Shown here piece by piece: positions 1 to 9,028 of a stretch of DNA of 32,300 nt. The notes beneath the pieces are model-generated. The model worked only from the letters and a program-made list of their open reading frames with translations, made no database searches and was not told the DNA's origin. Each line of letters opens with the position of its first letter. Position 1 is the first letter of the stretch. Where the stretch lies: assembly GCA_015488755.1 (NCBI GenBank), contig WFNB01000086.1, positions 1 through 32,300 on the forward strand, in the 5' to 3' direction. The translations under genes and the position numbers were made by a program. This DNA comes from Gammaproteobacteria bacterium (lineage in GTDB: Bacteria > Pseudomonadota > Gammaproteobacteria > GRL18).

Positions 1-147
1 GGCGTAGAAATGGTTATGCCAGGTGATAACGTTCAAATGGTTGTTACTTTAATTGCACCAATTGCAATGGAAGAGGGTTTACGTTTTGCTATTCGCGAAG
101 GTGGCCGTACTGTTGGTGCGGGTGTTGTTGCTAAAGTTATTGAATAA
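1..147 (+). CDS. tuf: Elongation factor Tu, C-terminal end (partial)
   Basis: The window opens inside this gene; 48 codons and the TAA stop are visible. EF-Tu is the GTPase that brings aminoacyl-tRNA to the ribosomal A site. The visible part is the end of domain 3, with the family-typical stretches [22 protein letters not shown] and the terminal VVAKVIE. It lies directly upstream of rpsJ, the usual place of one tuf copy (tufA) at the end of the str operon. The start and the GTPase domain lie outside the window. The stop codon overlaps a candidate promoter for the S10 operon. Confidence 0.97.
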   Translation, partial: GVEMVMPGDNVQMVVTLIAPIAMEEGLRFAIREGGRTVGAGVVAKVIE

Positions 148-168
148 GAGCTTAGCTACCACTATACA
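140..168 (+). promoter_or_regulatory. Candidate sigma-70 promoter for the S10 operon
   Basis: TTGAAT (140-145) and TATACA (163-168) are separated by 17 bases; each matches the sigma-70 consensus at four of six positions. The -35 box overlaps the tuf stop codon. A start near 176 would give a leader of about 87 nt before rpsJ, which begins almost at once with the hairpin at 186-214. The position is what an S10-operon promoter should have, but the match is moderate. Confidence 0.45.
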
Positions 169-185
169 CTCACATGTTTTTCATT

Positions 186-214
186 CTTTAAATACTCATT
201 TTGGGTATTTAAAG
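186..214 (+). promoter_or_regulatory. Leader hairpin upstream of rpsJ
   Basis: CTTTAAATACTC (186-197) pairs with GGGTATTTAAAG (203-214) through 12 pairs including one G-U, with the loop ATTTT. No U-run follows, so it is not a simple intrinsic terminator. In E. coli the S10 leader folds into hairpins through which L4 represses the operon. This hairpin is in the right place for such a role, but its sequence does not by itself identify an L4 target. Confidence 0.45.
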
Positions 215-262
215 GATAGAAAATACTATTAGAAAAGTTAACAATTGGACAGGACAAACTCT

Positions 263-580
263 ATGTCAACTGAAGATCAAACTATCCGCATCCACTTAAA
301 AGCATTTGATTATCGTTTAATCGACATCAGTGCAAAAGAAATTGTAGAAACAGCTAAACGTACAGGCGCCCAAGTAAAGGGACCTATTCCTTTGCCTACA
401 CGTAAAGAACGCTTTAATGTATTAACTTCTCCACATGTTAATAAAGATGCTCGTGATCAGTATGAATTACGTACCTATAAGCGTCTGATGGACATTGTAA
501 AGCCTACAGATAAAACAGTTGATGCATTAATGAAGCTGGATCTTGCAGCAGGTGTTGATGTTCAGATTAAATTGAACTAA
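263..580 (+). CDS. rpsJ: 30S ribosomal protein S10
   Basis: S10 (NusE) of the small subunit; it also acts in transcription antitermination with NusB. The 105 residues include family landmarks [27 protein letters not shown] and the loop [28 protein letters not shown], and E. coli S10 is 103 residues. I chose the ATG at 263 because AGGA at 251-254 lies eight bases upstream; an in-frame TTG at 245 would add six residues not seen in the family. It is the first gene of the S10 operon, followed by an unusually long 278-bp gap before rplC. Confidence 0.97.
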   Translation: MSTEDQTIRIHLKAFDYRLIDISAKEIVETAKRTGAQVKGPIPLPTRKERFNVLTSPHVNKDARDQYELRTYKRLMDIVKPTDKTVDALMKLDLAAGVDVQIKLN

Positions 581-858
581 AATACCGCCTCTTGTATTTT
601 TGATCGAAGCAAGTTTTTTTATGACATGAATCAAGTTTTTGTTGAAAAACAATAAATTAGCTTTATGACTGAAAGCCTGCTTTGCTTTGGCCTTTATCAG
701 ACTCTTCATTTTGAATGAGTTTTCTACCCTTAAGAATTCAAATGATAAGGCTTTTACATTTAAAGAAGCTGAATATGGATCAACCGAAATCCATATAAAA
801 TTGTATTTTGCTGGATAAGTTAAAAAATATTAATAAGCAAAGTGCAGAGGAAATTAAA
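581..858 (+). promoter_or_regulatory. Long rpsJ-rplC spacer with a hairpin
   Basis: This 278-bp AT-rich spacer replaces the short rpsJ-rplC junction found in E. coli. I see no conserved coding frame in it. ATATGGAT (773-780) pairs perfectly with ATCCATAT (789-796) around the loop CAACCGAA. A T-rich stretch with no strong stem lies near 600-650. It could hold an internal promoter, a processing site or a ribosomal-protein target; the sequence does not decide between these. Confidence 0.4.
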
Positions 859-1512
859 ATGAGTTTAGGTTTAATAGGCCGTAAAGTGGGTATGACCCGT
901 ATCTTTACGGAGCAGGGAGAGTCAATCCCTGTAACAGTACTTGAAATGGAACCTAACCGTATCACACAAGTTAAGACCTGTGATACTGATGGTTACAATG
1001 CAATTCAAGTTACCGTAGGAAGTCGGCGCGCATCACGAGTGAACAAAGCTGCCGCTGGACACTTTGCTAAGGCTGGTGTTGAAGCAGGACGTAAAACAGT
1101 TGAGTTTCGCTTAGATGCTGAAAGTGACTTAACAATGGGTTCTGAAGTTAAAGCTGATATTTTTGAAGAAGGTCAGATTGTTGATGTAACAGGCACTTCA
1201 ATTGGTAAAGGGTTTCAGGGCGGTATTAAACGTCACAATTTTCATCGTCAAGATATGACTCACGGTAACTCTATTTCTCACCGTTCAAATGGTTCAATTG
1301 GTCAGAACCAAACACCAGGTCGCGTATTTAAAGGCAAAAAAATGTCTGGTCACATGGGTGCAAAAAAATGTACCATCCAGAACACTGTCGTGGTACGTGT
1401 TGATGTTGATAAAAATTTAATTTTAGTTCGTGGCGGTGTGCCAGGATCTAAGAATTCAAATATTATCATTAAGCCTGCTGTTAAAGCCAAGCCTGCATCT
1501 AGTGCACAATAG
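859..1512 (+). CDS. rplC: 50S ribosomal protein L3
   Basis: L3 is an early assembly protein of the large subunit whose central loop reaches toward the peptidyl-transferase centre. The 217-residue product starts [16 protein letters not shown] and carries the signature [23 protein letters not shown], which contains the glutamine methylated by PrmB in E. coli. The C-terminal tail ([13 protein letters not shown]) is a little longer than in E. coli (209 residues). The ATG at 859 was chosen because AGAGG lies at 846-850 and the family N-terminus starts here; an upstream in-frame TTG at 808 has no such support. Confidence 0.97.
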   Translation: MSLGLIGRKVGMTRIFTEQGESIPVTVLEMEPNRITQVKTCDTDGYNAIQVTVGSRRASRVNKAAAGHFAKAGVEAGRKTVEFRLDAESDLTMGSEVKADIFEEGQIVDVTGTSIGKGFQGGIKRHNFHRQDMTHGNSISHRSNGSIGQNQTPGRVFKGKKMSGHMGAKKCTIQNTVVVRVDVDKNLILVRGGVPGSKNSNIIIKPAVKAKPASSAQ

Positions 1513-1523
1513 AGGATATTTAA

Positions 1524-2144
1524 ATGGAACTGAATTTAACAACAGCTTCAGGTAGTGCCTCTAAAAAGACGGTAGAAGTATCTGAAGAAACATTCAATAA
1601 AGAATTTAATGAAGCATTGATTCATCAAGTTGTTACAGCTTATATGGCGGGTGCTCGCTCTGGGACTAAAGCTCAGAAAAATCGTTCTGCAGTTAGTGGT
1701 GGTGGTGCTAAACCATGGCGTCAGAAGGGTACAGGTCGTGCTCGTTCTGGTACTATTAGAAGCCCAATCTGGCGTAGTGGTGGTACTACCTTTGCTGCCA
1801 GTAATCGTGACTTTTCACAAAAAGTAAATCGCAAAATGTATCGCAGTGCGATGACCTCAATTGTCTCTGAGCTTGTGCGTCAAGAACGCCTTGTTATCTT
1901 GTCTGAGTTAAAAATGGATGGACCTAAAACGAAAGACTTAGCAGAGCAATTGAAAAAGTTAAACTGTGTTAATGCATTAATTGTTACTCAGGATTTTGAT
2001 CAAAATATTTACTTATCTTCAAGAAATTTGATTAATATCGAGTATACCGATGCACAACATATCAATCCTGTTAGTTTGGTGCGATATGATAAAGTAATCA
2101 TAACCGCTGATGCAGTTAAGAAAGTTGAGGAGATGCTCAAATGA
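1524..2144 (+). CDS. rplD: 50S ribosomal protein L4
   Basis: L4 binds 23S rRNA and lines part of the exit tunnel. In E. coli it is also the autogenous repressor of the S10 operon. The 206-residue product (E. coli 201) has the long internal loop [19 protein letters not shown] and then [14 protein letters not shown], followed by the family block [12 protein letters not shown]. The AGAGGA at 1511-1516 overlaps the rplC stop and precedes the ATG by seven bases. The gene overlaps rplW by four bases (ATGA), suggesting translational coupling. Confidence 0.97.
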   Translation: MELNLTTASGSASKKTVEVSEETFNKEFNEALIHQVVTAYMAGARSGTKAQKNRSAVSGGGAKPWRQKGTGRARSGTIRSPIWRSGGTTFAASNRDFSQKVNRKMYRSAMTSIVSELVRQERLVILSELKMDGPKTKDLAEQLKKLNCVNALIVTQDFDQNIYLSSRNLINIEYTDAQHINPVSLVRYDKVIITADAVKKVEEMLK

Positions 2145-2437
2145 ATCAGGAACGTATCTTTAACGTATTAGTTGCACCGCATGTCTCTGAAAAAAGCGCA
2201 TTAAATGCTGAATACAATAACCAATATGTATTTAAAGTTGCTATTGATGCTAAAAAACCAGAAATAAAAAAAGCGGTTGAAAGTGTTTTTGATGTAACAG
2301 TATCAAAAGTACAAACAAGCATTGCAAAAGGTAAAACAAAGCGCTTTGGCCAAAGAACTGGTCGTCGTAAAGACTGGAAAAAAGCGTATGTTACTTTAGC
2401 AGAAGGTTCAACCATTGAAATGATGTCGGGCGAATAG
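2141..2437 (+). CDS. rplW: 50S ribosomal protein L23
   Basis: L23 sits at the tunnel exit and is the docking site for trigger factor and SRP. The 98-residue product has the family pattern: [12 protein letters not shown] near the N-terminus, [19 protein letters not shown], and a basic loop [29 protein letters not shown] at 2127-2132 within rplD lies eight bases before the ATG, and the start overlaps the rplD stop as ATGA. Length agrees with the usual 95-100 residues. Confidence 0.96.
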   Translation: MNQERIFNVLVAPHVSEKSALNAEYNNQYVFKVAIDAKKPEIKKAVESVFDVTVSKVQTSIAKGKTKRFGQRTGRRKDWKKAYVTLAEGSTIEMMSGE

Positions 2438-2463
2438 CCGGGCTAAAGTTGAGGTAAAGAGAA

Positions 2464-3291
2464 ATGGCTGTAATTAAAAGCAAACCAACTTCAGCAGGGC
2501 GTCGTTTTGTAGTTCGAATTCAAACCGAAGGCCTTCATAAGGGCTCAGGCTATGCGCCTTTGCTTGCTAAGAAGTCAAAATCAGGTGGTCGTAACAATAA
2601 TGGTCGTATTACTACGCGCCATATTGGTGGTGGTCACAAACAACATTATCGTATCGTTGATTTTAAACGAAATAAAGATGGTATCCCTGGCACAATTGAG
2701 CGTCTGGAATATGATCCTAATAGAACGGCTCACCTTGCATTAGTGCTTTATGCTGATGGCGAGCGTCGTTATATTATTGCACCTAAAGGTGTGTCAGCAG
2801 GCACTCCTATTATCTCTGGTGCAGAGTCTGACATTAAACCTGGAAATGCCATGCAATTGCGTGATATTCCTGTTGGTTCAACCGTCCATTGCATTGAAAT
2901 GAAGCCAGGCAAAGGTGCACAAATCGCACGTAGTGCAGGCACTTCAGCTCAGCTTGTTGCTCGTGAAGGCTCATATGTTTCTTTGCGTTTACGCTCAGGT
3001 GAAATGCGCAAAATACATGTTGATTGTAAAGCGACAATTGGTGAAGTCAGTAACTCAGAACATAGTCTACGTAAGCTTGGTAAAGCGGGTGCGACACGTT
3101 GGAGAGGTATTCGTCCAACAGTCCGTGGTGTTGCTATGAACCCAGTTGATCACCCACATGGTGGTGGTGAAGGTCGTACATCAGGAGGCCGTCATCCGGT
3201 TTCTCCATGGGGTACTCCGACTAAGGGTTATAAGACACGTAGTAATAAACGTACTGACAAGTTTATTGTACGTCGTCGTAACAAAAAATAA
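2464..3291 (+). CDS. rplB: 50S ribosomal protein L2
   Basis: L2 is a highly conserved large-subunit protein needed for subunit association and for peptidyl-transferase centre assembly. The 275-residue length fits the family. Visible landmarks are [20 protein letters not shown], the OB-fold/SH3-like core, and the C-terminal signature [13 protein letters not shown], which includes the histidine long implicated in peptidyl-transferase function. The basic tail ends VRRRNKK. GAGG at 2451-2454 precedes the ATG. Confidence 0.98.
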   Translation: MAVIKSKPTSAGRRFVVRIQTEGLHKGSGYAPLLAKKSKSGGRNNNGRITTRHIGGGHKQHYRIVDFKRNKDGIPGTIERLEYDPNRTAHLALVLYADGERRYIIAPKGVSAGTPIISGAESDIKPGNAMQLRDIPVGSTVHCIEMKPGKGAQIARSAGTSAQLVAREGSYVSLRLRSGEMRKIHVDCKATIGEVSNSEHSLRKLGKAGATRWRGIRPTVRGVAMNPVDHPHGGGEGRTSGGRHPVSPWGTPTKGYKTRSNKRTDKFIVRRRNKK

Positions 3292-3313
3292 TCGTTATTA
3301 AGGAGTATTAATC

Positions 3314-3586
3314 GTGCCACGTTCAATCAAAAAAGGCCCATTTATTGATGGGCATTTACTGAAAAAGGTGCATAAAGCTATTGAAACAAATGATCGTAAG
3401 CCAGTGAAAACTTGGTCGCGACGTTCAATGGTTATGCCTGAAATGGTTGGTTTGACTATCGCTGTACATAACGGTCGTCAACATGTACCTGTATTAATCA
3501 ATGAAAACATGGTTGGTCACAAATTAGGTGAGATGGTTCCTACCAGAACCTATAGAGGCCACGTTGCAGACAAGAAGGTTAGGTAA
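3314..3586 (+). CDS. rpsS: 30S ribosomal protein S19
   Basis: S19 is a head protein of the small subunit that contacts S13 and the A-site finger of 23S rRNA. The 90-residue product begins [18 protein letters not shown] and contains the signature NGRQHVPV and [16 protein letters not shown]. The start is GTG, supported by AGGAG at 3301-3305 eight bases upstream and by the family N-terminus. Only five bases separate it from rplV. Confidence 0.97.
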   Translation: MPRSIKKGPFIDGHLLKKVHKAIETNDRKPVKTWSRRSMVMPEMVGLTIAVHNGRQHVPVLINENMVGHKLGEMVPTRTYRGHVADKKVR

Positions 3587-3591
3587 GCATT

Positions 3592-3924
3592 ATGGAAGTT
3601 TCAGCAAAATTAAGAAATGCTATGATTTCTGCTCAAAAAATGCGCCTGGTAGCTGATCAGATCCGCAACAAACCAGTAGAAGCAGCACTCGATCTATTAG
3701 CATACAGCCCTAAAAAAGCTGCAGTTATTATCAAGAAAGTGCTTGAATCAGCTATTGCCAATGCTGAGCACAATGAAGGCGCAGATATTGATGAGTTAAA
3801 AGTATCAACAATATTTGTGGATGAAGGGCCTACATATAAACGTATGCAGCCTCGTGCAAAGGGTCGTGGTAATAGAATTTTAAAACGCACTAGTCACGTT
3901 GTCGTGAAAGTTACTGATAGATAA
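3592..3924 (+). CDS. rplV: 50S ribosomal protein L22
   Basis: L22 contacts all 23S rRNA domains, and its long beta hairpin lines the exit tunnel near the macrolide site. The 110 residues equal the E. coli length. The signature [24 protein letters not shown] is the tunnel-loop region; [21 protein letters not shown] marks the N-terminal helix. The ATG follows rpsS closely, so coupled translation is likely. No macrolide-resistance-type loop deletion or insertion is evident by eye. Confidence 0.97.
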   Translation: MEVSAKLRNAMISAQKMRLVADQIRNKPVEAALDLLAYSPKKAAVIIKKVLESAIANAEHNEGADIDELKVSTIFVDEGPTYKRMQPRAKGRGNRILKRTSHVVVKVTDR

Positions 3925-3939
3925 TAGCGGAGCAGAATA

Positions 3940-4623
3940 ATGGGACAGAAAGTACACCCAATTGGCATTCGCCTGGGAATAATCAAGGATTGGACATCTA
4001 AATGGTATGCCAGTTCTAAAGACTATGCAGATTTTTTGAATAAAGATATTGAAGTAAGAGCCTTTTTAAATAAGAAGCTTGCTCATGCGTCAGTCAGTCG
4101 TATTCAAATTGATCGTCCAGCACATAATGCTCGAATTACTATTCACACTGCCCGTCCAGGTATTGTGATTGGTAAAAAAGGTGAAGATATTGAAAAGCTA
4201 AAGCGTGAAGTTGCTCAAATGATGGGCATTCCCGTACACATCAATATTGAAGAAATTCGTAAGCCTGAAGTAGATGCTACACTTGTTGCGCAAAGTGTTG
4301 CTCAGCAGTTAGAACGTCGTATCATGTTCCGTCGTGCAATGAAGCGCTCAGTAACTAATGCGATGCGTTTAGGAGCTGAGGGGATCAAAATCAATGTTTC
4401 TGGTCGCTTGAATGGCGCTGAAATTGCTCGTGCAGAATGGTATCGTGAGGGTCGTGTCCCTTTGCATACATTTCGTGCAGATATTGACTATGGCACAGCA
4501 GAAGCGAATACTACCTATGGCATCATCGGTGTTAAAGTGTGGATATTCAAAGGTGAGATACTGGACACTGAGTCTCTGATGAAAGAAAAACTGCTTTCCA
4601 AAAAGTCAGCAGATTCTAAGTAA
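3940..4623 (+). CDS. rpsC: 30S ribosomal protein S3
   Basis: S3 forms part of the mRNA entry tunnel and has helicase-like function with S4 and S5. The 227-residue product (E. coli 233) starts [13 protein letters not shown]. It carries the KH-domain GXXG loop as [12 protein letters not shown], and the C-terminal domain signature [32 protein letters not shown] at 3928-3932 precedes the ATG. A 58-bp spacer follows before rplP. Confidence 0.97.
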   Translation: MGQKVHPIGIRLGIIKDWTSKWYASSKDYADFLNKDIEVRAFLNKKLAHASVSRIQIDRPAHNARITIHTARPGIVIGKKGEDIEKLKREVAQMMGIPVHINIEEIRKPEVDATLVAQSVAQQLERRIMFRRAMKRSVTNAMRLGAEGIKINVSGRLNGAEIARAEWYREGRVPLHTFRADIDYGTAEANTTYGIIGVKVWIFKGEILDTESLMKEKLLSKKSADSK

Positions 4624-4681
4624 CTCATAGTTATTTATAATAACAGTAACTTATCCGGAACAAACAAGATAGGGTTAGACA

Positions 4682-5095
4682 ATGCTTCAACCAAAAAGAA
4701 CAAAATTCCGTAAACAGTTTAAAGGCCGTAACCGCGGACTTGCTGCGACTGGAAATAAAGTGAGTTTTGGCGAATACGGTCTAAAATCAATGTCGCGTGG
4801 TCGTTTGACCGCACGTCAGATTGAGGCCGCACGTCGTGCAATGACTCGTCATATTAAACGTGGTGGTAAAATTTGGATTCGAGTCTTTCCAGACAAACCG
4901 ATTTCAAAGAAACCACTTGAAGTAAGACAAGGTAAAGGTAAAGGTAGTGTGGAATATTGGGTTGCACAAATCCAGCCAGGTTCCATGCTCTATGAAATGG
5001 AAGGTGTCTCTGAAGAGTTGGCACGTGAAGCTTTTGCATTAGCTGCCGCCAAATTACCTTGTGCTACAACATTTGTTAAGCGTACGGTGATGTAA
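4682..5095 (+). CDS. rplP: 50S ribosomal protein L16
   Basis: L16 organises the A-site region of the large subunit. The 137 residues (E. coli 136) start [19 protein letters not shown] and contain the family blocks [26 protein letters not shown] and [22 protein letters not shown]. The family arginine hydroxylated by RoxA in E. coli lies in the region [10 protein letters not shown]. The stop codon directly abuts the rpmC start. Confidence 0.97.
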   Translation: MLQPKRTKFRKQFKGRNRGLAATGNKVSFGEYGLKSMSRGRLTARQIEAARRAMTRHIKRGGKIWIRVFPDKPISKKPLEVRQGKGKGSVEYWVAQIQPGSMLYEMEGVSEELAREAFALAAAKLPCATTFVKRTVM

Positions 5096-5296
5096 ATGAG
5101 CAATGAAAATAAATTGAAAGCAACTGATTTGCAAGCTAAGTCACCAGAAGAGCTGACTGAAACTTTGCATGAATTGCGTAAAGAACAGTTTAATCTGAGA
5201 ATGGGACAAGGCAGTGGCCAACAGGTCAAACCGCACCTTTTTAAATTGGTTAGACGTAATATTGCACGCGTAAAAACCGTTCTAAGTTCAAAGTAA
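5096..5296 (+). CDS. rpmC: 50S ribosomal protein L29
   Basis: L29 is a small two-helix protein at the tunnel exit next to L23. The 66 residues contain the family features ELTETLHELRKEQFNLRMGQGSGQ and the C-terminal helix VRRNIARVKTVL. The ATG at 5096 directly follows the rplP stop at 5093-5095 with no spacer, so reinitiation or coupling is likely. A further start was not considered because the family N-terminus fits here. Confidence 0.95.
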   Translation: MSNENKLKATDLQAKSPEELTETLHELRKEQFNLRMGQGSGQQVKPHLFKLVRRNIARVKTVLSSK

Positions 5297-5320
5297 CCAG
5301 CATTAATCGAGATCGAAAAA

Positions 5321-5578
5321 ATGAGCGAAGATAAAAAACAAAGAACGGTAAATGGTGTAGTCCTAAGTGATAAAATGGACAAAACTGTAACCGTAATGAT
5401 TGAACGTAAAGTTAAACACCCACTTTATGGTAAATATATAAGACGTTCGACTAAATTGCATGTTCATGATGAAAAGAATGAATGTAATGTTGGTGATACG
5501 GTAAGTATTGCGGAGTGCCGTCCAATGTCCAAAAGTAAATCATGGACACTTGTCGAAGTAGTCAATAAAGCCGGCTAA
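5321..5578 (+). CDS. rpsQ: 30S ribosomal protein S17
   Basis: S17 is an OB-fold assembly protein that binds the 5' domain of 16S rRNA. The 85-residue product shows [44 protein letters not shown] and [24 protein letters not shown], the core of the family, and E. coli S17 is 84 residues. It is the last gene of the S10 operon; a 187-bp spacer with a promoter follows. Confidence 0.97.
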   Translation: MSEDKKQRTVNGVVLSDKMDKTVTVMIERKVKHPLYGKYIRRSTKLHVHDEKNECNVGDTVSIAECRPMSKSKSWTLVEVVNKAG

Positions 5579-5657
5579 ATACACTATCCATGTCGGTAAT
5601 GATGTGGTTAATGTGACAATCCGAAAGCACTTTAATTAAATGCTATCCAAGATTAGC

Positions 5658-5687
5658 TGTACAAGCTAAAAGAAGCCATGCTATAAT
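5658..5687 (+). promoter_or_regulatory. Internal promoter of the spc operon (extended -10)
   Basis: A perfect TATAAT (5682-5687) is preceded by TGC, giving an extended -10 element. TGTACA (5658-5663) stands 18 bases upstream as a four-of-six -35 box. It lies in the 187-bp gap between rpsQ and rplN, where the spc promoter is expected. The -10 box lies between the arms of an inverted repeat, AAGCCA (5673-5678) and TGGCTT (5691-5696). A start near 5694 gives a leader of about 70 nt. Confidence 0.7.
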
Positions 5688-5765
5688 GTTTGGCTTTCTT
5701 GGCTATGCTTGTAAAAAAGTGCCGAGTTGGTTTTAGCCCCGAATTAGCATTGTTGGAGATTAACA

Positions 5766-6134
5766 ATGATTCAGATGCAAACGGTACTTGATGTTGCCGA
5801 TAATAGTGGTGCTCGAAGAATCCAGTGTATTAAGGTTCTTGGTGGTTCCCACAGAAGATATGCACGAGTTGGTGATATCATCAAATGCAGTATTAAAGAA
5901 GCGATACCTCGCGGTAAAGTAAAAAAAGGTGATGTTTATAATGCTGTCGTTGTTCGCACAACGAAAGGTGTTCGTCGCCCAGATGGTTCTTTAATTCGTT
6001 TTGATGGGAACGCAGCAGTGTTATTAAATGCTTCACATCAACCTATTGGTACTCGGATCTTTGGTCCTGTTACCCGTGAACTTCGTAATGAGAAGTTTAT
6101 GAAAATTATTTCATTAGCACCTGAAGTTCTTTAA
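5766..6134 (+). CDS. rplN: 50S ribosomal protein L14
   Basis: L14 sits at the subunit interface, forms bridge B8 and binds the silencing factor RsfS. The 122 residues begin [27 protein letters not shown]. They contain the signature region [24 protein letters not shown] and end in REKF-type [22 protein letters not shown] at 5755-5758 lies seven bases before the ATG. It is the first gene of the spc operon and follows its own candidate promoter. Confidence 0.97.
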   Translation: MIQMQTVLDVADNSGARRIQCIKVLGGSHRRYARVGDIIKCSIKEAIPRGKVKKGDVYNAVVVRTTKGVRRPDGSLIRFDGNAAVLLNASHQPIGTRIFGPVTRELRNEKFMKIISLAPEVL

Positions 6135-6141
6135 TTAATGT

Positions 6142-6171
6142 TATTAAAGTAATGGATTGTGTACTTTAATA
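6142..6171 (+). other. Perfect hairpin between rplN and rplX
   Basis: TATTAAAGTA (6142-6151) and TACTTTAATA (6162-6171) form a perfect ten-pair stem with a ten-base loop, beginning eight bases after the rplN stop. No U-run follows. It is AT-rich and could be an mRNA stability or processing element in the 122-bp gap before rplX; a regulatory role is not demonstrated. Confidence 0.4.
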
Positions 6172-6256
6172 CTGATATCACCTAACGATAAATTTATAAA
6201 AATAGATTTATGAGACTGGGAGTGATCAGTGTTGAAAAGACGTAAGAGAGAAAGTG

Positions 6257-6571
6257 ATGCGCAAGTTAAGAACAGGCGATGAAATTATTGTAATCGCTGG
6301 AAAAGATAAGGGTAAACGCGGTCAAATTGATGCGTTTGTTGGCGATACTAAGGTGTTAATACCTAATGTAAATGTTGCCAAGAAACATGTTAAGGCTAAT
6401 CCAAATGCTGGAGAAACTGGTGGAATTGTTGACAAAGCAATGCCTCTGGAAATCTCTAATGTAGCAATTTTTAATGCTGCCACAGGTAAAGCTGATCGAG
6501 TTGGTTTTAAATTTCTGGAAGACGGAAAAAAAGTTCGTTTTTACAAGTCAAATAGTGAAGTAATTGCATAA
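6257..6571 (+). CDS. rplX: 50S ribosomal protein L24
   Basis: L24 is an assembly initiator that binds the 5' end of 23S rRNA. The 104-residue product has the KOW motif early ([18 protein letters not shown]) and the family C-terminus [32 protein letters not shown], nearly as in E. coli. I prefer ATG at 6257 over the in-frame GTG at 6254, because GAGAG at 6246-6250 then sits at a normal distance. Unusually long spacers flank the gene on both sides. Confidence 0.96.
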   Translation: MRKLRTGDEIIVIAGKDKGKRGQIDAFVGDTKVLIPNVNVAKKHVKANPNAGETGGIVDKAMPLEISNVAIFNAATGKADRVGFKFLEDGKKVRFYKSNSEVIA

Positions 6572-6655
6572 ATTTATTTTATGTAACAACTTACAGTGAC
6601 TAAAACAGGTTTTAAAATAACTCTTGCTGAATAAGAGAAGTAGGATAAGTTCAAA

Positions 6656-7207
6656 ATGGCAACTTTACAAACGTTTTATAAAGATACAGTGGTAGCTCAG
6701 CTACAAAAGGAATTTAATTACAAAAGTGTAATGGAAGTTCCTAGAATCACTAAGATAACCCTTAATATGGGTCTTGGTGAAGCAATTGGTGATAAAAAAA
6801 TTATCGAACATGCAGTCGGTGATATGACTAAAATTTCAGGTCAAAAGCCAGTTGTAACAAAAGCAAGAAAATCAATCGCAGGTTTTAAAATCCGTGATGA
6901 CTATCCAATTGGTTGTAAAGTGACTCTACGAAGAGAAAGAATGTATGAGTTTCTTGAGCGATTAATCAGTATTTCAATCCCTCGTATTCGTGATTTTCGT
7001 GGTTTAAACCCAAAATCATTTGATGGTCGTGGTAACTTTAGTATGGGAATAAAAGAACAAATTATTTTCCCTGAAATCGATTACGATAAAATTGATAAAT
7101 TACGTGGTATGGATATTACTATTACTACAACTGCAAAAACCAATGATGAAGCTAAGGCCTTATTAAAGGCATTTAGTTTTCCATTGAAATCAGAATCAAA
7201 AGGATAG
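6656..7207 (+). CDS. rplE: 50S ribosomal protein L5
   Basis: L5 binds 5S rRNA in the central protuberance and contacts P-site tRNA. The 183-residue product (E. coli 179) contains [41 protein letters not shown] and the signature [41 protein letters not shown] at 6642-6645 precedes the ATG by ten bases. In E. coli the rplX-rplE junction carries the S8 repressor site. Here that junction is 84 bp and I could not recognise the S8 fold by eye. Confidence 0.97.
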   Translation: MATLQTFYKDTVVAQLQKEFNYKSVMEVPRITKITLNMGLGEAIGDKKIIEHAVGDMTKISGQKPVVTKARKSIAGFKIRDDYPIGCKVTLRRERMYEFLERLISISIPRIRDFRGLNPKSFDGRGNFSMGIKEQIIFPEIDYDKIDKLRGMDITITTTAKTNDEAKALLKAFSFPLKSESKG

Positions 7208-7211
7208 TCAA

Positions 7212-7517
7212 ATGGCAAAACAGTCAATGATTCAACGTGAGCTTAAGCGCGAAAAAATGGTTGCTAAATATGCAGCTAAACGAGCGGCACTAAAGCTTGC
7301 CATGTCAGATCCAAATGCCTCTTATGAAGAGCAAATGGCTGCGCGTGAGAAATTCAATGCTCTTCCAAGAAATTCTTCTCCAGTACGTCTACGTAATCGT
7401 TGTCGTATCACTGGTCGTCCTCATGGTTATTTCCGTAAGTTTGGTATGTCAAGAAACAAACTGCGTGAGCATACAATGAATGGCGATGTTCCAGGTCTAC
7501 GTAAAGGTAGCTGGTAA
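7212..7517 (+). CDS. rpsN: 30S ribosomal protein S14 (zinc-free form)
   Basis: S14 is a head protein of the small subunit. The 101-residue length and the absence of CXXC pairs identify the long, zinc-independent form typical of proteobacteria. The signature [25 protein letters not shown] is present. It starts four bases after rplE, with AAGGA at 7200-7204. Downstream, a 62-bp spacer repeats the short string CTAAGTGA before rpsH. Confidence 0.97.
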   Translation: MAKQSMIQRELKREKMVAKYAAKRAALKLAMSDPNASYEEQMAAREKFNALPRNSSPVRLRNRCRITGRPHGYFRKFGMSRNKLREHTMNGDVPGLRKGSW

Positions 7518-7579
7518 GAGTCAGTGATGACACTAAGTGATTATCGCTAAGTGACTACAGATAGTATTAGGAGAAATTT

Positions 7580-7972
7580 ATGAGTATGAGTGATCCAATT
7601 GCAGATATGCTGACTCGCATCAGAAATGCATTAGCTGCAAATAAAGTAAGTGTATCAATGCCTTCGTCTAAAATGAAGGTTGCTATCGTAAAAGTATTAG
7701 AGCAAGAAGGTTATGTTCTTTCTCATAGTGTGAATGATAGTGTTAAGCCAGTTCTAACAATTGACCTTAAATATTTCAAGGGCAAGCCTGTTATTGAACT
7801 AATCAAAAGAGCCAGCAGACCTGGTTTGAGACAATATAAAGGTGCCAATGATATTCCTGCTGTTTGGGATGGCCTAGGTGTTTCTATTGTTTCTACTTCA
7901 AAAGGTATTATGACGAATACAGCTGCTAAAAATATTGGGCAAGGTGGCGAAGTATTGTGTTATGTAGCGTAG
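7580..7972 (+). CDS. rpsH: 30S ribosomal protein S8
   Basis: S8 binds the central domain of 16S rRNA and in E. coli represses the spc operon post-transcriptionally. The 130 residues equal the E. coli length and begin [34 protein letters not shown] and the C-terminal signature [24 protein letters not shown] confirm the family. AGGAGA at 7569-7574 supports the ATG at 7580; a second in-frame ATG follows two codons later. A 140-bp spacer follows. Confidence 0.97.
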   Translation: MSMSDPIADMLTRIRNALAANKVSVSMPSSKMKVAIVKVLEQEGYVLSHSVNDSVKPVLTIDLKYFKGKPVIELIKRASRPGLRQYKGANDIPAVWDGLGVSIVSTSKGIMTNTAAKNIGQGGEVLCYVA

Positions 7973-8112
7973 TGATAAGTTACGTCTGAGGAAACTGGAG
8001 TTTATATTTTATAGTTAAATTAGTAATTATTAATTTGATTTATGAAGTAAATATAAGGCTTTAAGTCTTCTTAATATATTAACCAAGAATTATGACACTA
8101 TAAGGTGAAAAT

Positions 8113-8646
8113 ATGTCTAGAGTAACACAACCGGTCGCTATTCCTGCCGGTGTTGAAATTTCCCAAAATGGGCAAGAGATTTCAGTAAAAGGAAGCAAAG
8201 GTCAGTTGCAAATGAATTTAAATTCTGCAGTGACGCTATCAGTTGAAGATGGAAATGTAAGCTTTACACCAGTCAACCCTGCCGATAAAAAAGCGGGTGC
8301 AATAACTGGAACTATGAAATCTATTGTTACCAATATGATGAATGGTGTGAGTAATGGTTTTGAAAAAAAGCTTACTTTAGTTGGTGTTGGTTACAGAGCT
8401 AAAGCACAAGGCAATAAAGTTGACTTGAGTTTAGGTTTTTCTCATCCTGTGGTACATGAATTGCCAGAAGGGATTACTGCTGAAACACCGAGTCAGACTG
8501 AAATAATTATTAGAGGCATTGATAAACAGATTGTTGGTCAAGTTGCTGCTGATATCCGATCTTATCGTCCACCTGAACCATATAAGGGAAAGGGTGTGCG
8601 TTATACAGATGAGCATGTTGTTCGTAAAGAAGCTAAGAAGAAGTAA
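8113..8646 (+). CDS. rplF: 50S ribosomal protein L6
   Basis: L6 has two similar domains and contacts the sarcin-ricin region near the factor-binding site. The 177-residue product equals E. coli in length. It carries [15 protein letters not shown] at the N-terminus and the C-terminal signature [18 protein letters not shown] at 8102-8107 precedes the ATG. The mid-region [21 protein letters not shown] is the usual start of domain 2. Confidence 0.97.
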   Translation: MSRVTQPVAIPAGVEISQNGQEISVKGSKGQLQMNLNSAVTLSVEDGNVSFTPVNPADKKAGAITGTMKSIVTNMMNGVSNGFEKKLTLVGVGYRAKAQGNKVDLSLGFSHPVVHELPEGITAETPSQTEIIIRGIDKQIVGQVAADIRSYRPPEPYKGKGVRYTDEHVVRKEAKKK

Positions 8647-8664
8647 CTGATAGAGGCTGATGTA

Positions 8665-9018
8665 ATGGATAAGAAAGAAAAACGTTTACGTCGCTCTCGT
8701 AGAGCACGTGCAAAGATTAAAGAGTTAGCGGTTAACCGTCTGACTATTCATAAAACACCAAGACATATTTATGCTCAAGTAATTGCGCCTAATGGTTCTG
8801 AAGTAATTGTTGCAGCAAATACTGCTCAAAGTGCAATTAAATCAGAGGTTAAATATACCGGTAATTGTGATGCTGCTACTGCGGTCGGTAAAGCGATAGC
8901 TGAGAAAGCTAAAGAAGCGGGTGTCACAAAAGTTGCTTTTGATCGCAGTGGTTTTAAATACCACGGTCGTGTCAAGTCACTGGCTGATGCAGCTCGTGAA
9001 AATGGTCTGGAATTTTAA
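8665..9018 (+). CDS. rplR: 50S ribosomal protein L18
   Basis: L18 binds 5S rRNA together with L5 in the central protuberance. The 117 residues equal the E. coli length. A very basic N-terminal arm ([19 protein letters not shown]) precedes the core [18 protein letters not shown], and the C-terminus shows [29 protein letters not shown] in the 18-bp spacer after rplF serves as ribosome site. rpsE starts 10 bases after its stop. Confidence 0.97.
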   Translation: MDKKEKRLRRSRRARAKIKELAVNRLTIHKTPRHIYAQVIAPNGSEVIVAANTAQSAIKSEVKYTGNCDAATAVGKAIAEKAKEAGVTKVAFDRSGFKYHGRVKSLADAARENGLEF

Positions 9019-9028
9019 GGGTAATATC

